Assembly (NCBI GenBank): GCA_944472135.2
Contig: CALYDD020000394.1
Location: 186,001 to 250,000, forward strand
Length of the DNA: 64,000 nucleotides
Reading direction: 5' to 3'
Source of the DNA: Trichobilharzia regenti
Taxonomy: Eukaryota; Platyhelminthes; Trematoda; Strigeidida; Schistosomatidae
The notes below the pieces were generated by a model that did no database searches, was not told the DNA's origin, and saw only the letters and a program-made list of their open reading frames with translations. Positions 13,030 through 25,837 of the stretch are shown piece after piece; within the stretch, counting starts at the first letter, position 1; every line of letters starts with the position of its first letter. The position numbers and the translations under genes were made by a program.

Positions 13030-15178
13030 TATTATTATATTATTATGCACTATGAATTAATTTGACTAGTGAAAACACACAGAAACCAGGTTTATCTCTA
13101 TTTTTAACACAATGATTTCGAGTACTATGTTGACTAATTTTCATTGTAAATGCAATGAATTGCATGTTGACATCCTAGTAGCAAGCAAAAGCGAGTGTTC
13201 TAGTAACTACTGAATGCCATCAAGTTAAATGTCAGGTTTAAAACGTTTCCTGACCATTCAAGTTCAAGTCATTTTATACACTATCGATGACCTGATATGA
13301 CATTCATACGTGATCATCATACGGCTTCCAGTAGCCACTTTTGGCTGTTTTATCTGCTTCTGAATGCTGCTAAGCGAACTGTTCCGGGGAAGTTTATCTA
13401 TTTCAGAGACTCAGAATGTCCGGCGTCAGTGCTGTTCATGTGATTTATATATGTGTGTGAAATATAGTGTCTAATGAAGAGGAAAACAAATTAGTCCTGA
13501 GACTCTTAAAATTTACACAGCGTTTATATAGAATTCTTCACAAAAATGGCAAGACTTTATTGAAAGATATGGAATAAATTCAAAGCGTTCCGTCTTCACA
13601 AAAAGACTTGTCTTATTATATTTCTATGTTTATTATTTCAACCTTCAAACGGTGCTGCACCTACGTATTGAAGAAATATCAATGCTAAGGAGAAAAGCTT
13701 TTTTTTGAAATTTCCAAATTCATATTCGTTTAAACCACGATCCATCCTGTAAAGTGAATTGCATAGTCAGAAATCCTGTCGCAAAATTAGGCGTTCAGAT
13801 CATTCATTCAGCTTTCTCACTTTCCTTTCAAGGATCTTTTTATGCGAAACGCATTGTCAACGAGGTTAATGAATTTTCACGCCCTTCTTTGAATTGTGTT
13901 TAAGGTCTGATTACGGTTGTGAGCAGTTAAAACAACTTGACAAATAATAAAAATGAACTCATATTAGAACGCTGCATCTTTTGTACTTCCTCACATAGAA
14001 ATTTTGAAGGAGAAGAATTTTCTAAAGTTTGTGAAAAAGAGAGGAGGTCAGCGTAATGCTATGGATGTGAAATGGTGGGTACATGAGGATCATTATGGAT
14101 GACGCTTCTTGAGTTGATCATGCTTCCTCAGACTTGTCACTTTGTGTGTTATTTAGTAATTTATGATTGGCCACTGTCAAAGACAACACGTGATGAGTAG
14201 CTGCACATTTCTGAATAGCAACAGACAGTCACTACAAATACAGTCAACAGGTTTTATCTTTGAAAAGAAACCTTGATAAGTAAACATTTCTTAATCCACT
14301 TCAATGTTTTTCAAAATGCGTAAATAGGAACTTTAAAATTACTGGAATCCCTGTCAGCAAATTCTCTGTATGAAGCGTAGTATTGTGTTTCTTATGAAAC
14401 ATCAGGCATATTTCACTATACGTTTCGCACGTTATTCGAGAAGTATGGGATCTTGATTACAGTGATGAAAACTTTAAAAGGCGTCCTTCAGTTATTCACA
14501 AAGAGCTGTTAGCTGATTAAGACAAAGTGTACTGTGTTGAGTATACGACTCCAGACCAAATTTCAACTTGTGCTTATAACTTGGCGATTCGCAGTAAACG
14601 ATGGGTCAACATTATTTTACTAACCAATCACCTCAGGACGTCAACGAGAAATCACATAATGCCTTAGAATGTTATTTATTTTCTTATGTGACGTTGTATA
14701 CTGTAAAACATATGCCTTTGCCGATATCACCATTTCTGCTAGCATATTACAATGTTACTATTAATTGGTTCTTCAATGGTACTAGTGAACCACGACACAT
14801 CTGATCAGGTGTCCCATCCATGGTCAACCATCTTAAAACTTGATTTTAGCAAATCGCTCGCTACTGACTTCACTCCGTAAAACCGACATCGCACATGCAA
14901 CCTTTTATTACTGGTTTGTAGTGAATTTTCCACTAAGCAGGGAAAGGCAAAGAATAGAAAAATGATATCAGAACACAGTATTTGATGTAAATGAGCATTC
15001 AAAGCAGTTTTCTAGGTGAAATTGTGGATTTCTGAAGTTTTTGAAATCTCAATTGCAATTATCTGAAAATGTTACGTAACATGGTGTGAAATTTGATACC
15101 ATCGAATTTAATATTGTAAAAATAAAGATAAAAAGTATACACATGAATAATTTTTGGTTTAAAATGTCAAGTAGATCA
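13030..15178 (+). repeat. Left arm of a 4.5 kb palindrome
   Basis: The sequence 13,030-15,178 is repeated as its reverse complement at 15,399-17,546; paired positions sum to about 30,577 throughout. Identity is very high. Two frames of 65-67 codons occur as mirror images in the two arms: one pair is identical and the other differs by a single residue (Val/Met). Those frames are therefore not independent genes. The innermost ~40-70 bp of each arm is the 3' tail of a Penelope-like element. No protein motif is recognised in the rest. Whether this is a fold-back mobile element or a genomic inverted duplication is open; I favour the latter. Confidence 0.95.
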
Positions 15179-15398
15179 TGACTATAGACAGCTGAGGCCT
15201 TAGCAATTCATGACTTTAAGCCAGACCTTTGTGTACAAAAGAAGTATGTACAATCCCTAATGCTGCCTTGGCCTTAGAGGGATAGACATTTATTTATATT
15301 TTATTATTCTATGTACTTTTCCCTTATTACTTCGATTATTATTATTAATATTATCATTATTATTATTAATACGACTCTCATTCTGAATCTTTTCCACT
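15179..15398 (+). mobile_element. Palindrome spacer: 3' end of a Penelope-like element
   Basis: The 220 bp between the arms matches the end of the Penelope-like element at 24.64-24.86 kb. It reads TAEALAIHDFKPDLCVQKKY at the start in the first copy's frame (there is no Lys/Thr change in the shared block). It continues with the shared 3' untranslated part, ending in TTA repeats and tacgactctcattctgaat. The element tail then carries on into the right palindrome arm as far as about 15,470. The upstream nuclease and RT are absent. This asymmetric core is what prevents the palindrome from being perfect at the centre. Confidence 0.85.
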
Positions 15399-17546
15399 TG
15401 ATCTACTTGACATTTTAAACCAAAAATTATTCATGTGTATACTTTTTATCTTTATTTTTACAATATTAAATTCGATGGTATCAAATTTCACACCATGTTA
15501 CGTAACATTTTCAGATAATTGCAATGAGATTTCAAAAACTTCAGAAATCCACAATTTCACCTAGAAAACTGCTTTGAATGCTCATTTACATCAAATACTG
15601 TGTTCTGATATCATTTTTCTATTCTTTGCCTTTCCCTGCTTAGTGGAAAATTCACTACAAACCAGTAATAAAAGGTTGCATGTGCGATGTCGGTTTTACG
15701 GAGTGAAGTCAGTAGCGAGCGATTTGCTAAAATCAAGTTTTAAGATGGTTGACCATGGATGGGACACCTGATCAGATGTGTCGTGGTTCGCTAGTACCAT
15801 TGAAGAACCAATTAATAGTAACATTGTAATATGCTAGCAGAAATGGTGATATCGGCAAAGGCATATGTTTTACAGTATACAACGTCATATAAGAAAATAA
15901 ATAACATTCTAAGGCATTATGTGATTTCTCGTTGACGTCCTGAGGTGATTGGTTAGTAAAATAATGTTGACCCATCGTTTACTGCGAATCGCCAAGTTAT
16001 AAGCACAAGTTGAAATTTGGTCTGGAGTCGTATACTCAACACAGTACACTTTGTCTTAATCAGCTAACAGCTCTTTGTGAATAACTGAAGGACGCCTTTT
16101 AAAGTTTTCATCACTGTAATCAAGATCCCATACTTCTCGAATAACGTGCGAAACGTATAGTGAAATATGCCTGATGTTTCATAAGAAACACAATACTACG
16201 CTTCATACAGAGAATTTGCTGACAGGGATTCCAGTAATTTTAAAGTTCCTATTTACGCATTTTGAAAAACATTGAAGTGGATTAAGAAATGTTTACTTAT
16301 CAAGGTTTCTTTTCAAAGATAAAACCTGTTGACTGTATTTGTAGTGACTGTCTGTTGCTATTCAGAAATGTGCAGCTACTCATCACGTGTTGTCTTTGAC
16401 AGTGGCCAATCATAAATTACTAAATAACACACAAAGTGACAAGTCTGAGGAAGCATGATCAACTCAAGAAGCGTCATCCATAATGATCCTCATGTACCCA
16501 CCATTTCACATCCATAGCATTACGCTGACCTCCTCTCTTTTTCACAAACTTTAGAAAATTCTTCTCCTTCAAAATTTCTATGTGAGGAAGTACAAAAGAT
16601 GCAGCGTTCTAATATGAGTTCATTTTTATTATTTGTCAAGTTGTTTTAACTGCTCACAACCGTAATCAGACCTTAAACACAATTCAAAGAAGGGCGTGAA
16701 AATTCATTAACCTCGTTGACAATGCGTTTCGCATAAAAAGATCCTTGAAAGGAAAGTGAGAAAGCTGAATGAATGATCTGAACGCCTAATTTTGCGACAG
16801 GATTTCTGACTATGCAATTCACTTTACAGGATGGATCGTGGTTTAAACGAATATGAATTTGGAAATTTCAAAAAAAAGCTTTTCTCCTTAGCATTGATAT
16901 TTCTTCAATACGTAGGTGCAGCACCGTTTGAAGGTTGAAATAATAAACATAGAAATATAATAAGACAAGTCTTTTTGTGAAGACGGAACGCTTTGAATTT
17001 ATTCCATATCTTTCAATAAAGTCTTGCCATTTTTGTGAAGAATTCTATATAAACGCTGTGTAAATTTTAAGAGTCTCAGGACTAATTTGTTTTCCTCTTT
17101 ATTAGACACTATATTTCACACACATATATAAATCACATGAACAGCACTGACGCCGGACATTCTGAGTCTCTGAAATAGATAAACTTCCCCGGAACAGTTC
17201 GCTTAGCAGCATTCAGAAGCAGATAAAACAGCCAAAAGTGTCTACTGGAAGCCGTATGATGATCACGTATGAATGTCATATCACGTCATCAATAGTGTAT
17301 AAATGACTTGAACTTGAATGGTCAAAAAACGTTTTAAACCTGACATTTAACTTAATTGCATTCAGTAGTTACTAGAACACTCGCCTTTGCTTGCTACTAG
17401 GATGTCAACATGCAATTCATTGCATTTACAATGAAAATTATTCAACATAGTACTCAAAATCCTTGTGTTTAAAAATAGAGATAACCCTGGTTTCTGTGTT
17501 TCTTTACTAATCGAATTTATTTATAGTGCATAATAATATCAGTTCA
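15399..17546 (-). repeat. Right arm of the 4.5 kb palindrome
   Basis: Reverse complement of 13,030-15,178. The outer limit is near 17,546 (gtgcataataatatc mirrors the left start at 13,030). Divergence increases somewhat in the last ~50 bp at the outer end. Scattered point differences only; the two arms are nearly equal in length. Confidence 0.95.
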
Positions 17547-19190
17547 TTTCAGCTAGTCCATGCTTCCTTTCAAAATAAATAAGCATAGAAATATCACAAG
17601 AAACATACACTACTGTAAAGTAATTCAGTAGATATTATCAGTAATCTAAAGTAATCACTCGCTAGCCATTATCATTAGACAAACACCTTGTGTATTAGAA
17701 AAGTAGAATTCCTACTACCATTTCACAACGTACATAATTACATCCAACACAGAGTCAGACAAAGAGATAAACATGCGAGATCATGTTTTATTGCATCTTT
17801 TCAGGTTGGAAAAGTACTCACTTATATGACACCAACAAAACATTGCTTCATTGATTGAAAAAAGGTGAGCAGGGCAGTCATTCGATAATGTAGCCGATTA
17901 ATGGCTGCTCATCCACTAGAAGCCGTTTTACACAGACGCCATAAGTAGTTATACAGAAAACCATTTGGTATACAAACATATAATATAGCTTCAAGGAGAT
18001 TATTTCCAAGAAGTAGGATACTGCATTTCTGTCACACAGATAAACTTTTGGTGGCTTCATCTGTTATAAATACTGTGCAATATTCAACTGACTTTCCAAA
18101 ATTGGAATCATCCTGAGAAAAATATACATCGACTCATTGTGTTGGGGCGCTCATATCTTCGATTGTTGGGTCAAACAAATTTATTTCAGTGAAAAGGCAT
18201 TTGTGATGTGCAATTTTAAAGTTTCGGTTATTCAATTTCATCACAAAATTCAATCTAGAATTAAACACTTATCTGGAAGGTGATAAGAGATTAGATTCTT
18301 CCACCTGATATTATTTTTCCTAATAACATTGCATGTTTTCATATTGAACTTAAAGCGTTGAAGTTCTCCCTTCGAATGATGACACTTCTAAACGTTATTC
18401 ATGATACAAGAAGGCCAATCTTGACTAAATTATCCTCGGGTGACGTAGCTTTTTGTATTCAAGCTTCACCAGTGACTGTCACATTGTGTGTGAACGACAA
18501 AAGTTTCATGTTGCCAATTAAACCAATAACACCTTGAGAGTAGTAATAATAATCGTAATATGACTGACAGTGATAACAACGGAGCAATAAATTGGAGCGA
18601 ATGGCAAAAATAATGATATTTATTTCGCGACTAGTTTACAAAATATTTCGGTAATTTAATAAGGTGAAAATATTATGAAAACAGGAAAGTACGCAGTACT
18701 TCAGATGAAGCGGAGGAGTAACCGAAGCTGATATAGAAACTTCAGAAGTGTCTGCTGTAAAATATAAAGCATAAATCAATGAATAATAATGTTATTGAAG
18801 ATGAGTATTTTTCAGGTTCCGAAATCTGAAGAGAACAGGGTAATTGTGTCATGTCTAAAGTTGATAATGAATGGGTTGAAGTCCGTTGAAATGCGAATAC
18901 TAGTTGTTTCTGTATCCACTACGTGTCTTCAATGGTCTATATTTCAATAAATCTTTGAGGGAATGAACCCTGCAAATTCTCTCGAGCTTCATTAACTGCA
19001 TACACGCTTTTCAGATATCTCTTTCCACTTCCCTCATATATGTGTGAGGGGTGAAATTCGCTTCAGTGCGTATTTTTACAGACATCTCAATCTATCGTAT
19101 TTTGCATCAATGAAGTGATTTTAAATGTAACTTAGAATGTTGATTATTCGTGAAACAGTTTCACATCATTTTACACTTCACAGTGCCTTG
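17547..19190. other. 1.6 kb without a recognised gene
   Basis: AT-rich. No LTR of the following BEL/Pao remnant could be identified here, although a decayed one might be expected. No coding motif seen. Confidence 0.4.
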
Positions 19191-22110
19191 CACCAAATTT
19201 AAGGCAGTTATGGAATTCACACGGAGCTACGGAAATATAGCGAAACTTCGGGAGGCAATGTATGATTTTAAGAAGTGTATTCGAATCCATCAAGCTTGAT
19301 GGCTTGCAGTTGAATAACTCCAAAGAATCCACTGAGTTTCTTGATAGCTTTTAGATGCACAGAAATACCTTAACTTCTCTTGATTGTACGGATGAATTTA
19401 ATTCGAGTTCTGTTCTCGAAGTAATTGCTAAAAGACTGTCCACACGCTTAAAAAAGAAGTAGATGAAGGTTAAGGCAATTATAAAGGATTAAGGTTTTGA
19501 GCCGGCTCTCGATGACATTTTGCGACTAGTTAAATATAGCGTTAAGTGGACGATGTGCAGGTCAGCAAGTGTTTTCCATCCCACCCCTGAAAGTGACAAG
19601 ACAGAGAATAGAGGGAAATTCATTCTGATGAGAACACAAAGTTGTATAAAAAAGAGGTTTTCTGGTCTGTGGTAATATTCACCAACTAAGTGACAGTAGT
19701 GGTTTCATTCGATATGTCTGCAGTAGAAAGTTTGAAATTCGCGAAACAGTAACGATTGTGTTTCAGTTGACCAACAGGAAGACATAATAAATTACACTAT
19801 TAAAAACAGCAGAGCAGGGAAGTGGTGGTTTAGCACGATCGCAATTACAGATGAGGAAACGAAAACACGAATTATGTTTACTGTAGCAGCAATATCAAAC
19901 CTCATGACGCTAATAGAGTCTATTCAACATATTACCAGTGAAAGTGAGAGTCAAAATTTCATTTGTGGATATATATGCATTTTAAGGTAACGGGTCAGAC
20001 GTTACACCGTTAGATGCTTAGCTGGCCGACCAGTTGTGTATCAAGGTTACAAAAGAGCCCTTGATTCTGAATACATTCATCTCTTCGAACACTTACGTGT
20101 GAAGAGTGTCACTTCGGCTAAAATCTTCGGTAACTGGAGGATTCATTTAAGTGGGAACTGCCTATACTACCTTCAGTATGAGGCTTGGTGAGGCTATAAT
20201 GCCCGTCCGCGAAATAGTCATCAACAAACCGCATTCAAGAGCCTTTGCGTCTCCTTGTCTGCGAGATAAAAAGTGAAACTTATCGTTGAGGGTGACAAAT
20301 AGTCGGCTCATAAGATATTAGAAGAGCAGTATGGAAGTAGAGAAGATTTGTATGGAACAAAATATCCATTGGATAGACTGTAAACGGGACTTAATCAAAT
20401 CCTCATGTACCGTTGCTTGTTTCCATCAGTTATATGAGCGTAGAGAGTATGATTCCTAAAGTCACAGATATGTATCGGTCCATTGAAGACAAGATGAAGA
20501 AGAATCCTCTGCTGATTGGAAATAGGCATTTCACAACAGTTCTACCCTGAAGTTTCAAATATAGAGAGTTAGTCTGTAACAGAGAAGCTGCTATTTGAAA
20601 ACTTATGATTATGACGAAATTGGTGAGGGATATAGATTTATAGAATAATTATAAGGAGGTTATTGACAAAAATAAAAAGAAAGGTAACGCGGAAAGGCTA
20701 ATCAATCAGAAAGAACCATGAAAGTGGGACCTGCCTCATCACCCTGTCTTTAATTCCAGGAAATCAAGCAAACCTCATGTAGAATTTAGCTGTTTGCTAA
20801 AACATGACGGTGTCTACTCCAATGGTTTTCTGCATAGTGTTTCTGATTGGGTTGAACCATTAGCCGGATTATCAGTGAGTTTCAGAGAGTTTCCAGCTGG
20901 TATTACTGTGTATACCGAAGAGATGGTTTTACAAGTAAGGGCGCAGAGTATGGCGAGATCATTTGAGATTTTTATGTCTTGATAGAGCTCGGAATAGTAC
21001 AGTGTTAGAATATAGGATTACAGTTCATCCATTCAGTGCCGCCCTCTCTCAGTTTAGTGCCAGTTTTGCTATGTTCAAGACCGTTTACACATGCGATTGG
21101 ATGTCATTGGCCTTGACTTTAGTGTAGGGGTGAGTGTAAGCATCCTTCAAAGATCACAAAACTTTATTCAGCCTTGTAAAAAGTGTTAGTCACGTCTTAG
21201 GTAGAGCTGCTTTTTGTTTGACAAAATGGGTTTCCCTAAACTTAGAATTTTTGAAGCATATAACTCCAGAAGACAGAGTTGCCCCTCTGCGAGATATATC
21301 TGTCGATAAGCTATCCATTGAACAGACGTTGGGCTCTGAGTAAAATGTTAACACTGATATCTTGAGATTTTGCTTGAGGAATGCTAATACATCAGTCACT
21401 AGACGAAGCGTTTTGGCCATGTTGTCATATGTGTTTGGCCCACTTGAACTAGTAGCATTCAATCTACTATCTACAAGGAAGCTATTTCAAGAGATATGCA
21501 AAAAGGACTGCAGTAGGATGAGACACCTACTGAAGGGTGGAGGAAGAGGATTAATCATCAGCGATCACCGACACGATACCCTGTTACGCATCCACTGAAG
21601 CCATTGTGGCATTATGCGATACTTGATTTCCATGTATTTTCCAACGCTTCTGAAGCTGTATACGGAGCAGCTATGTACATCAGAAAAGAGTTGAGTGACA
21701 ATATAGATGTTCATCTCCTGATGGGTAAATCCAGGTTTCCACTTGTCAAAGTTGCTTCAATTCTAAGACTTGAGCTTACTGCAGCCCATTTAGATGTTCA
21801 GCTGTGTACAACACTGAGTAATGAGTTGGATTTTCCGACATTGACATGTACTTTTACAATCTCATATGAAGGGCAAGATTTATTAATCTTTTTTTTGGTT
21901 TCATAGTCTAACAGTTGTCATTCCATCTCAACAAACTTATCTTTTAACGTAACCTGCAATGTAGGAACCAACCAGTAAAAGACCATACGCTTTCGTCTCC
22001 TTTGCATTGATGATGTTCTATCCAATGAGAAGGAGAAACTGGAGATTTGCATACAGTTCTGATATGGTGTTAACAGTTTCGTTGTTTTCTACTCACCTGA
22101 TTTTTTTAAA
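19190..22110 (+). mobile_element. Degenerate BEL/Pao-type LTR retrotransposon (gag-pol remnant)
   Basis: Reading across many stops and frame changes on the plus strand gives a BEL/Pao order. A gag block (FLDSF, EVIAKRLSTRLKKK, EPALDDILRLVK) lies at about 19,290-19,560. A pre-RT block (DLPHHPVFNSRKSSKP) lies near 20,730. The RT start (GVYSNGFLHSVSDW, EPLAGLSVSFREF, EEMVLQVRAQ) is at 20,794-20,982, followed by an RT continuation (EYRITVHPFSAA) near 21,010. The connection (CLTKWVSLNLEFLKHITPED) lies near 21,215 and the segment VFGPLELVAFNLLS near 21,430. The RNase H-like block (HVFSNASEAVYGAAMYI, LRLELTAAHLDVQL) is at 21,604-21,850. No integrase or LTR was found; the 3' part is lost where RTE copy C starts. 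Schistosomes carry such elements (Sinbad type). Long dead. Confidence 0.85.
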
Positions 22111-22124
22111 CCCTTCGTAAGTTT

Positions 22125-23185
22125 TGGTCTCCGTGGGTTCCTAGTGGAACATAGGGCTTCAACTGCACGTCTCCACTTGCTTTTGTCTTCGGCTGTACTT
22201 TCCACCAGAATCCATGCTAGTCTATGCTGTTTCGACTCCTATTCACACGATCTCCTCCATGTCACCCTTGGACGTCCCACTCGCCGCTCCCCTTTCGGGT
22301 TCCACTCGAGGGCTTGACGCGTGATGTCACCCAGCGGTTTCCTCAGAGAGTGTCCAATCCATCTCCACTTTCTCCTGCATATTTGTTGGGCGAGCGACTG
22401 GTTCCTGTTTTGTTTGTTTGTTCCCATAGTTTCTTCTTGGTGATTCTTTCCGGCCCGGCCATCTGATCTTCAGTAGAGATCATGCGAAGACAGTTGTTGA
22501 CAAAGGTCTGCAACAGGCTGTTGGAAATATTCTTTGTGACCCACCCGCCAAGTTTCTGATCCGCATAGAAGAACGGATTTGTTGTTTGTATTGAAAATCC
22601 GAATTTTGTTGTTGATTCTGAGTGACAAAGATTTCCAGATTGGTTTCAGGTTGATGAATGTGTGTGCTTCTCGCCCTCCGGATTCTCGATTTGACATCTT
22701 CGTCCGCTCCTCCTGTAGTTGAGACAATGCTCCCTGGAGAAGTGAGTGAATGAAGTAACCTCTTTCAAATCCCTCCCGTTGATGGTGATTGACGTTGGAT
22801 GTTGTGGCTGTTGTTGGTTGGTTATTTTCATAACCTCCGTCTTGTCTATGTTCACCTGGAGTCCTGTCTTCGCCGGCTGCTTCTTCTACCAGTTTGTCAG
22901 TTTTCTCTTGTGTGTCTTCGATTTTGTGTGACACCAAACATAAATTATCGCCGCACGTTCTTCGCGTCGGTCCAGGATATTCCTGTCTTCTCGTTTCCCA
23001 TTGTCTGACGCATAATCCAGGCCACCACAATTAAGAATATCATTGGTGATAATAATCACTTTTGTCTGACTCCTGTGTTTATTCCAAACGCCTCGCTGAG
23101 TTTTCCGTTGAAGATCACTTGACATGTGCCGTTGTCATAAACCTGTTGAATAAGGTTGATGAATATTTGGGGTAAGCCGTAGTTC
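22125..23185 (-). mobile_element. RTE-type LINE 3' fragment (copy C, second subfamily)
   Basis: From high to low coordinates the minus strand gives IQQVYDNGTCQVIFNGKL (RT core), then a catalytic-loop region that is badly changed. KTEVMKITNQQQPQ, TSITINGRDLKEVTSFTH and SVLLCGSETWRVGHKEYF follow. The 3' domain contains RRKWRWIGHSLRKPLGD and ERRVGRPRVTWRRSCE. The 3' end near 22,130 has the variant gggttcctagtggaacatag, which resembles copy F rather than copies A, B, D, E and G. Several frames are needed, so it is dead. It follows the BEL/Pao remnant and may have inserted into it. Confidence 0.87.
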
Positions 23186-24285
23186 TCCTAACATAGAATC
23201 ACATTTTCCTCCGTTTCTGTCTGCATCCTGTCTACAACTCATTCCTTTTATTTTAAGTCTTATTATTACATATCTCCCATATCAAGATAAGAATCTTTTT
23301 GTATATAGGCTTATATTAAGTGGTATGATTATGACAGCTCACCATCTTTGTTATCACCATCTTTTTTATGGAAAAAGTTTGCGATTGCACGGTCGAAGAA
23401 AATGAATTCTCAGATTAAAGGCTGTCGCTGAAGTACATGCTTATCTCCTTATATCGATGCCTCTTCAAGGACTACTGATGAATTAAAAACGTACAGATGA
23501 AATCAACAAGCAGTTTACGTTAATAAGGCATTTAAAATTATTTGTCGCATTCCAAATAACCCTAATTTTGCTTTATGAGCTCGCCTTCAACATACAGCTG
23601 AAGCAATAAGAATCGACCTGAAGAAGCCAAACTTGTGTGTTCAGGAGAAATTTGTACAGCCACTTTCCTTAACTTGGACATCATTACATGAATGCATGAG
23701 CCAGACTATTTCCGCCCCCCCCTCCTAAACCTTTAAAAATTATAAAAATTATAATTGTCCAAATTATTTTATTTTTTCTAAATACTTCATTTTTAATTAT
23801 CTATTATCCTTGCAAAATTATTTTATTCATATGACCAATACATCCTTAGTTACAAATTATCACTGTCCGAATCGTTTCATTTTCTTCAACAATATATTAC
23901 GTAATCAACCTGTGCACAGACTAATTCTCTAATTACTCTCCAATTTTTCCAAAATAATGCATTGTGCAATCCCCATGTTGTAACCATTTCTACCTTTCAA
24001 TTGTGTGTGTTAATTTTCTTCAATAATTTAGCAATCTCCATTGTAGCATTAAGAAACATAATATTCAGCGAAGAGTCTCTTTTCAACGAATTTATTATCA
24101 AGCTGTACAATCGTATACATATGGTTTTGTAAAGAAATTATATCCGGTAAGGGAATCAGGTCAAAGGTCTGAATACATGAAATAATAATAGTATGAAACG
24201 GTCACCGACTCAGTTCCAGAGAAAACCTTATTCATGAACTTGTAATTCAAAGGTGATCAAGCTTCAGATAGGCTCAAAAATCGTC
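23186..24285. other. 1.1 kb without a recognised gene
   Basis: Very AT-rich, with a short C run near 23,718. No coding signal or recognisable repeat. Confidence 0.4.
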
Positions 24286-24960
24286 TCTCTTAATCAGTTA
24301 GTAAGACGTTCCCCACAGCTAGACTACATATGAAGTGCACGAGCCGCAAATTGTTCTCTACCTCAGTAAAAGATAAGCTCCCCCGTCTGGCCGCCTCCAT
24401 GTGCATCTACCAGTTCACCTGCTCTTGTGGAGCAAGGTACATTGGCCGTAGTCAGAGAACGCTCTCCACACGGATACGACAACATATTCCAGCTTGCTTT
24501 TACAAGGGAGAAAGGAAGTGTGTGAGGCTCTATTCTTCAACACCTGATAGTCTTCTGTCACTTGGTCAACCCTGACCATGATTTCAAGATCATTTATAGA
24601 ATTCATGCTAACTTCCCGCGTTTTCTTCGTTACAGACTTCTAAAGACAGCTGAGGCCTTGGCAATTCATGACTTTAAGCCAGACCTTTGTGTACAAAAGA
24701 AGTATGTACAATCCTTACTTCTGCCTTGGTCGTAGAGGGATAGGCATTTATTTGTTTTGTTTATTTAGTTATTCTATGTACTTTTCCCTTATTATTTCGA
24801 TTATTTTTATTATTATTATTATCATTATTATTAATACGACTCTCATTCTGAATCTTTTCCACTTGACTTACTTGACATTTTAAACCTAAAATTATTAATT
24901 TGTATACTTTTTATCTTTATTTTTACAATATTAAATTAATTATTGTTAACAAACATTTCA
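24286..24960 (+). mobile_element. Penelope-like element 3' fragment with GIY-YIG endonuclease
   Basis: The plus strand encodes LFSTSVKDKLPRLAASM followed by CIYQFTCSCGARYIGRS and LSTRIRQHIP. This is the GIY-YIG nuclease core of Penelope-like elements with its Cys pair and catalytic Arg. After a frame change near 24,545 it continues with NPDHDFKIIYRIHANFPRF, AEALAIHDFKPDLC and a stop. The 3' untranslated part holds (TTA)n-like tracts and ends around 24,930-24,960. The RT is missing, so it is 5'-truncated. It belongs to the same family as the palindrome centre but is clearly different from the element in the long inverted arms (CADC type). Confidence 0.87.
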
Positions 24961-25700
24961 CCACTTGATTGTCAAATTCTTGTGTATTGTAATAAAAATG
25001 CTTTGCATATATGTTAGAGTAGAGCCAGAGATGAGGATCTAATTGAAAAGTAAATATTTCTTCGCTGCTCAATCTTTCTGTTTTCTAAATGTCTAAATGG
25101 GTAGTTTTTCTATATTGTGAAATTAAATTGAAACAAATTATCTTTCAACGCCCTTTGAATGCATACTGTGTTGATGTTGTGGATTCTCAGAATGTTCATT
25201 AGTATTTGAAAACTTTATGCTTGACTCATGACATTTCTATTTTCTTGTATCGCTTTCACTTTCAGACAGTTAATCAATTGTACTAAACATATAAGTCTAA
25301 AATAAAATTTTACATTTCATAGTAGAATATTTTGAAAAAGTAAAACACAGCGCTTCACTGGATACTTTATATCACATGGAGGTATTTTAACAAAACAAAA
25401 AACTGTACTTTATCTGAATGACTCACTCCTCTTGTCTTATCGCTTTTGTTTTCTCAAATTTGTTAGACAGTTAGTCTGTCCTACAATCTGTTTCAGATAT
25501 CTGATCAATTGAAACTTTATGTGACCGAAATGAATCCCGATGCAACACACCTTTACCTAGAATACTTACCTTTTATAGAAACTGCATTCTCTAGCGCCAG
25601 TCTAGGATTTTTTATATAGAAAATTCGCTTATCACATTCAGCTATCGAAAATGTCTGAAAATGGATTTTTACTTATGATTTCTTATGACTTACAAGATCA
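24961..25700. other. Upstream region of the candidate micro-exon gene
   Basis: No gene recognised. It would contain the distal promoter of the gene beginning at 25.77 kb if that call is right. No specific regulatory site beyond the TATA box was identified. Confidence 0.35.
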
Positions 25701-25713
25701 TTTTAGATTTTGG

Positions 25714-25721
25714 TATAAATA
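25714..25721 (+). promoter_or_regulatory. TATA box of the candidate micro-exon gene
   Basis: A perfect TATAAATA motif lies 56 bases before the preferred start codon (25,777). A start of transcription about 25-30 bases downstream would fall near 25,745. That would exclude the earlier in-frame ATG at 25,738 from most transcripts and leave a 5' leader of about 30 bases. Such motifs also occur by chance in AT-rich DNA. Confidence 0.45.
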
Positions 25722-25776
25722 GTTCTAAAACCAGATCATGTTCACATTTATTTATTCGGTTTACCCAGCTATAAGA

Positions 25777-25837
25777 ATGTTATTTGGCCTTCTGTTCTCA
25801 CTGTTAACATTAGTGATTATCACTGAAAATGCCACAA
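25777..25837 (+). CDS. MEG exon 1: signal peptide
   Basis: Codes for MLFGLLFSLLTLVIITENAT plus one base, followed by the donor gtaagtaaag. The peptide has a clear hydrophobic core and a polar end with an NAT glycosylation sequon, as expected of a cleaved secretion signal. The in-frame ATG at 25,738 would add 13 residues. The TATA position and the better signal-peptide shape favour 25,777. The exon ends in phase 1, which all later micro-exons match. Confidence 0.65.

Noticed and set aside
14601..15975. Four frames of 65-67 codons around the palindrome centre
   Set aside because: They are two pairs of mirror images created by the palindrome, without any protein motif.
13030..17546. A CRISPR array or tandem satellite
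   Set aside because: The repetition is a single mirror-image pair, not short repeats with spacers.
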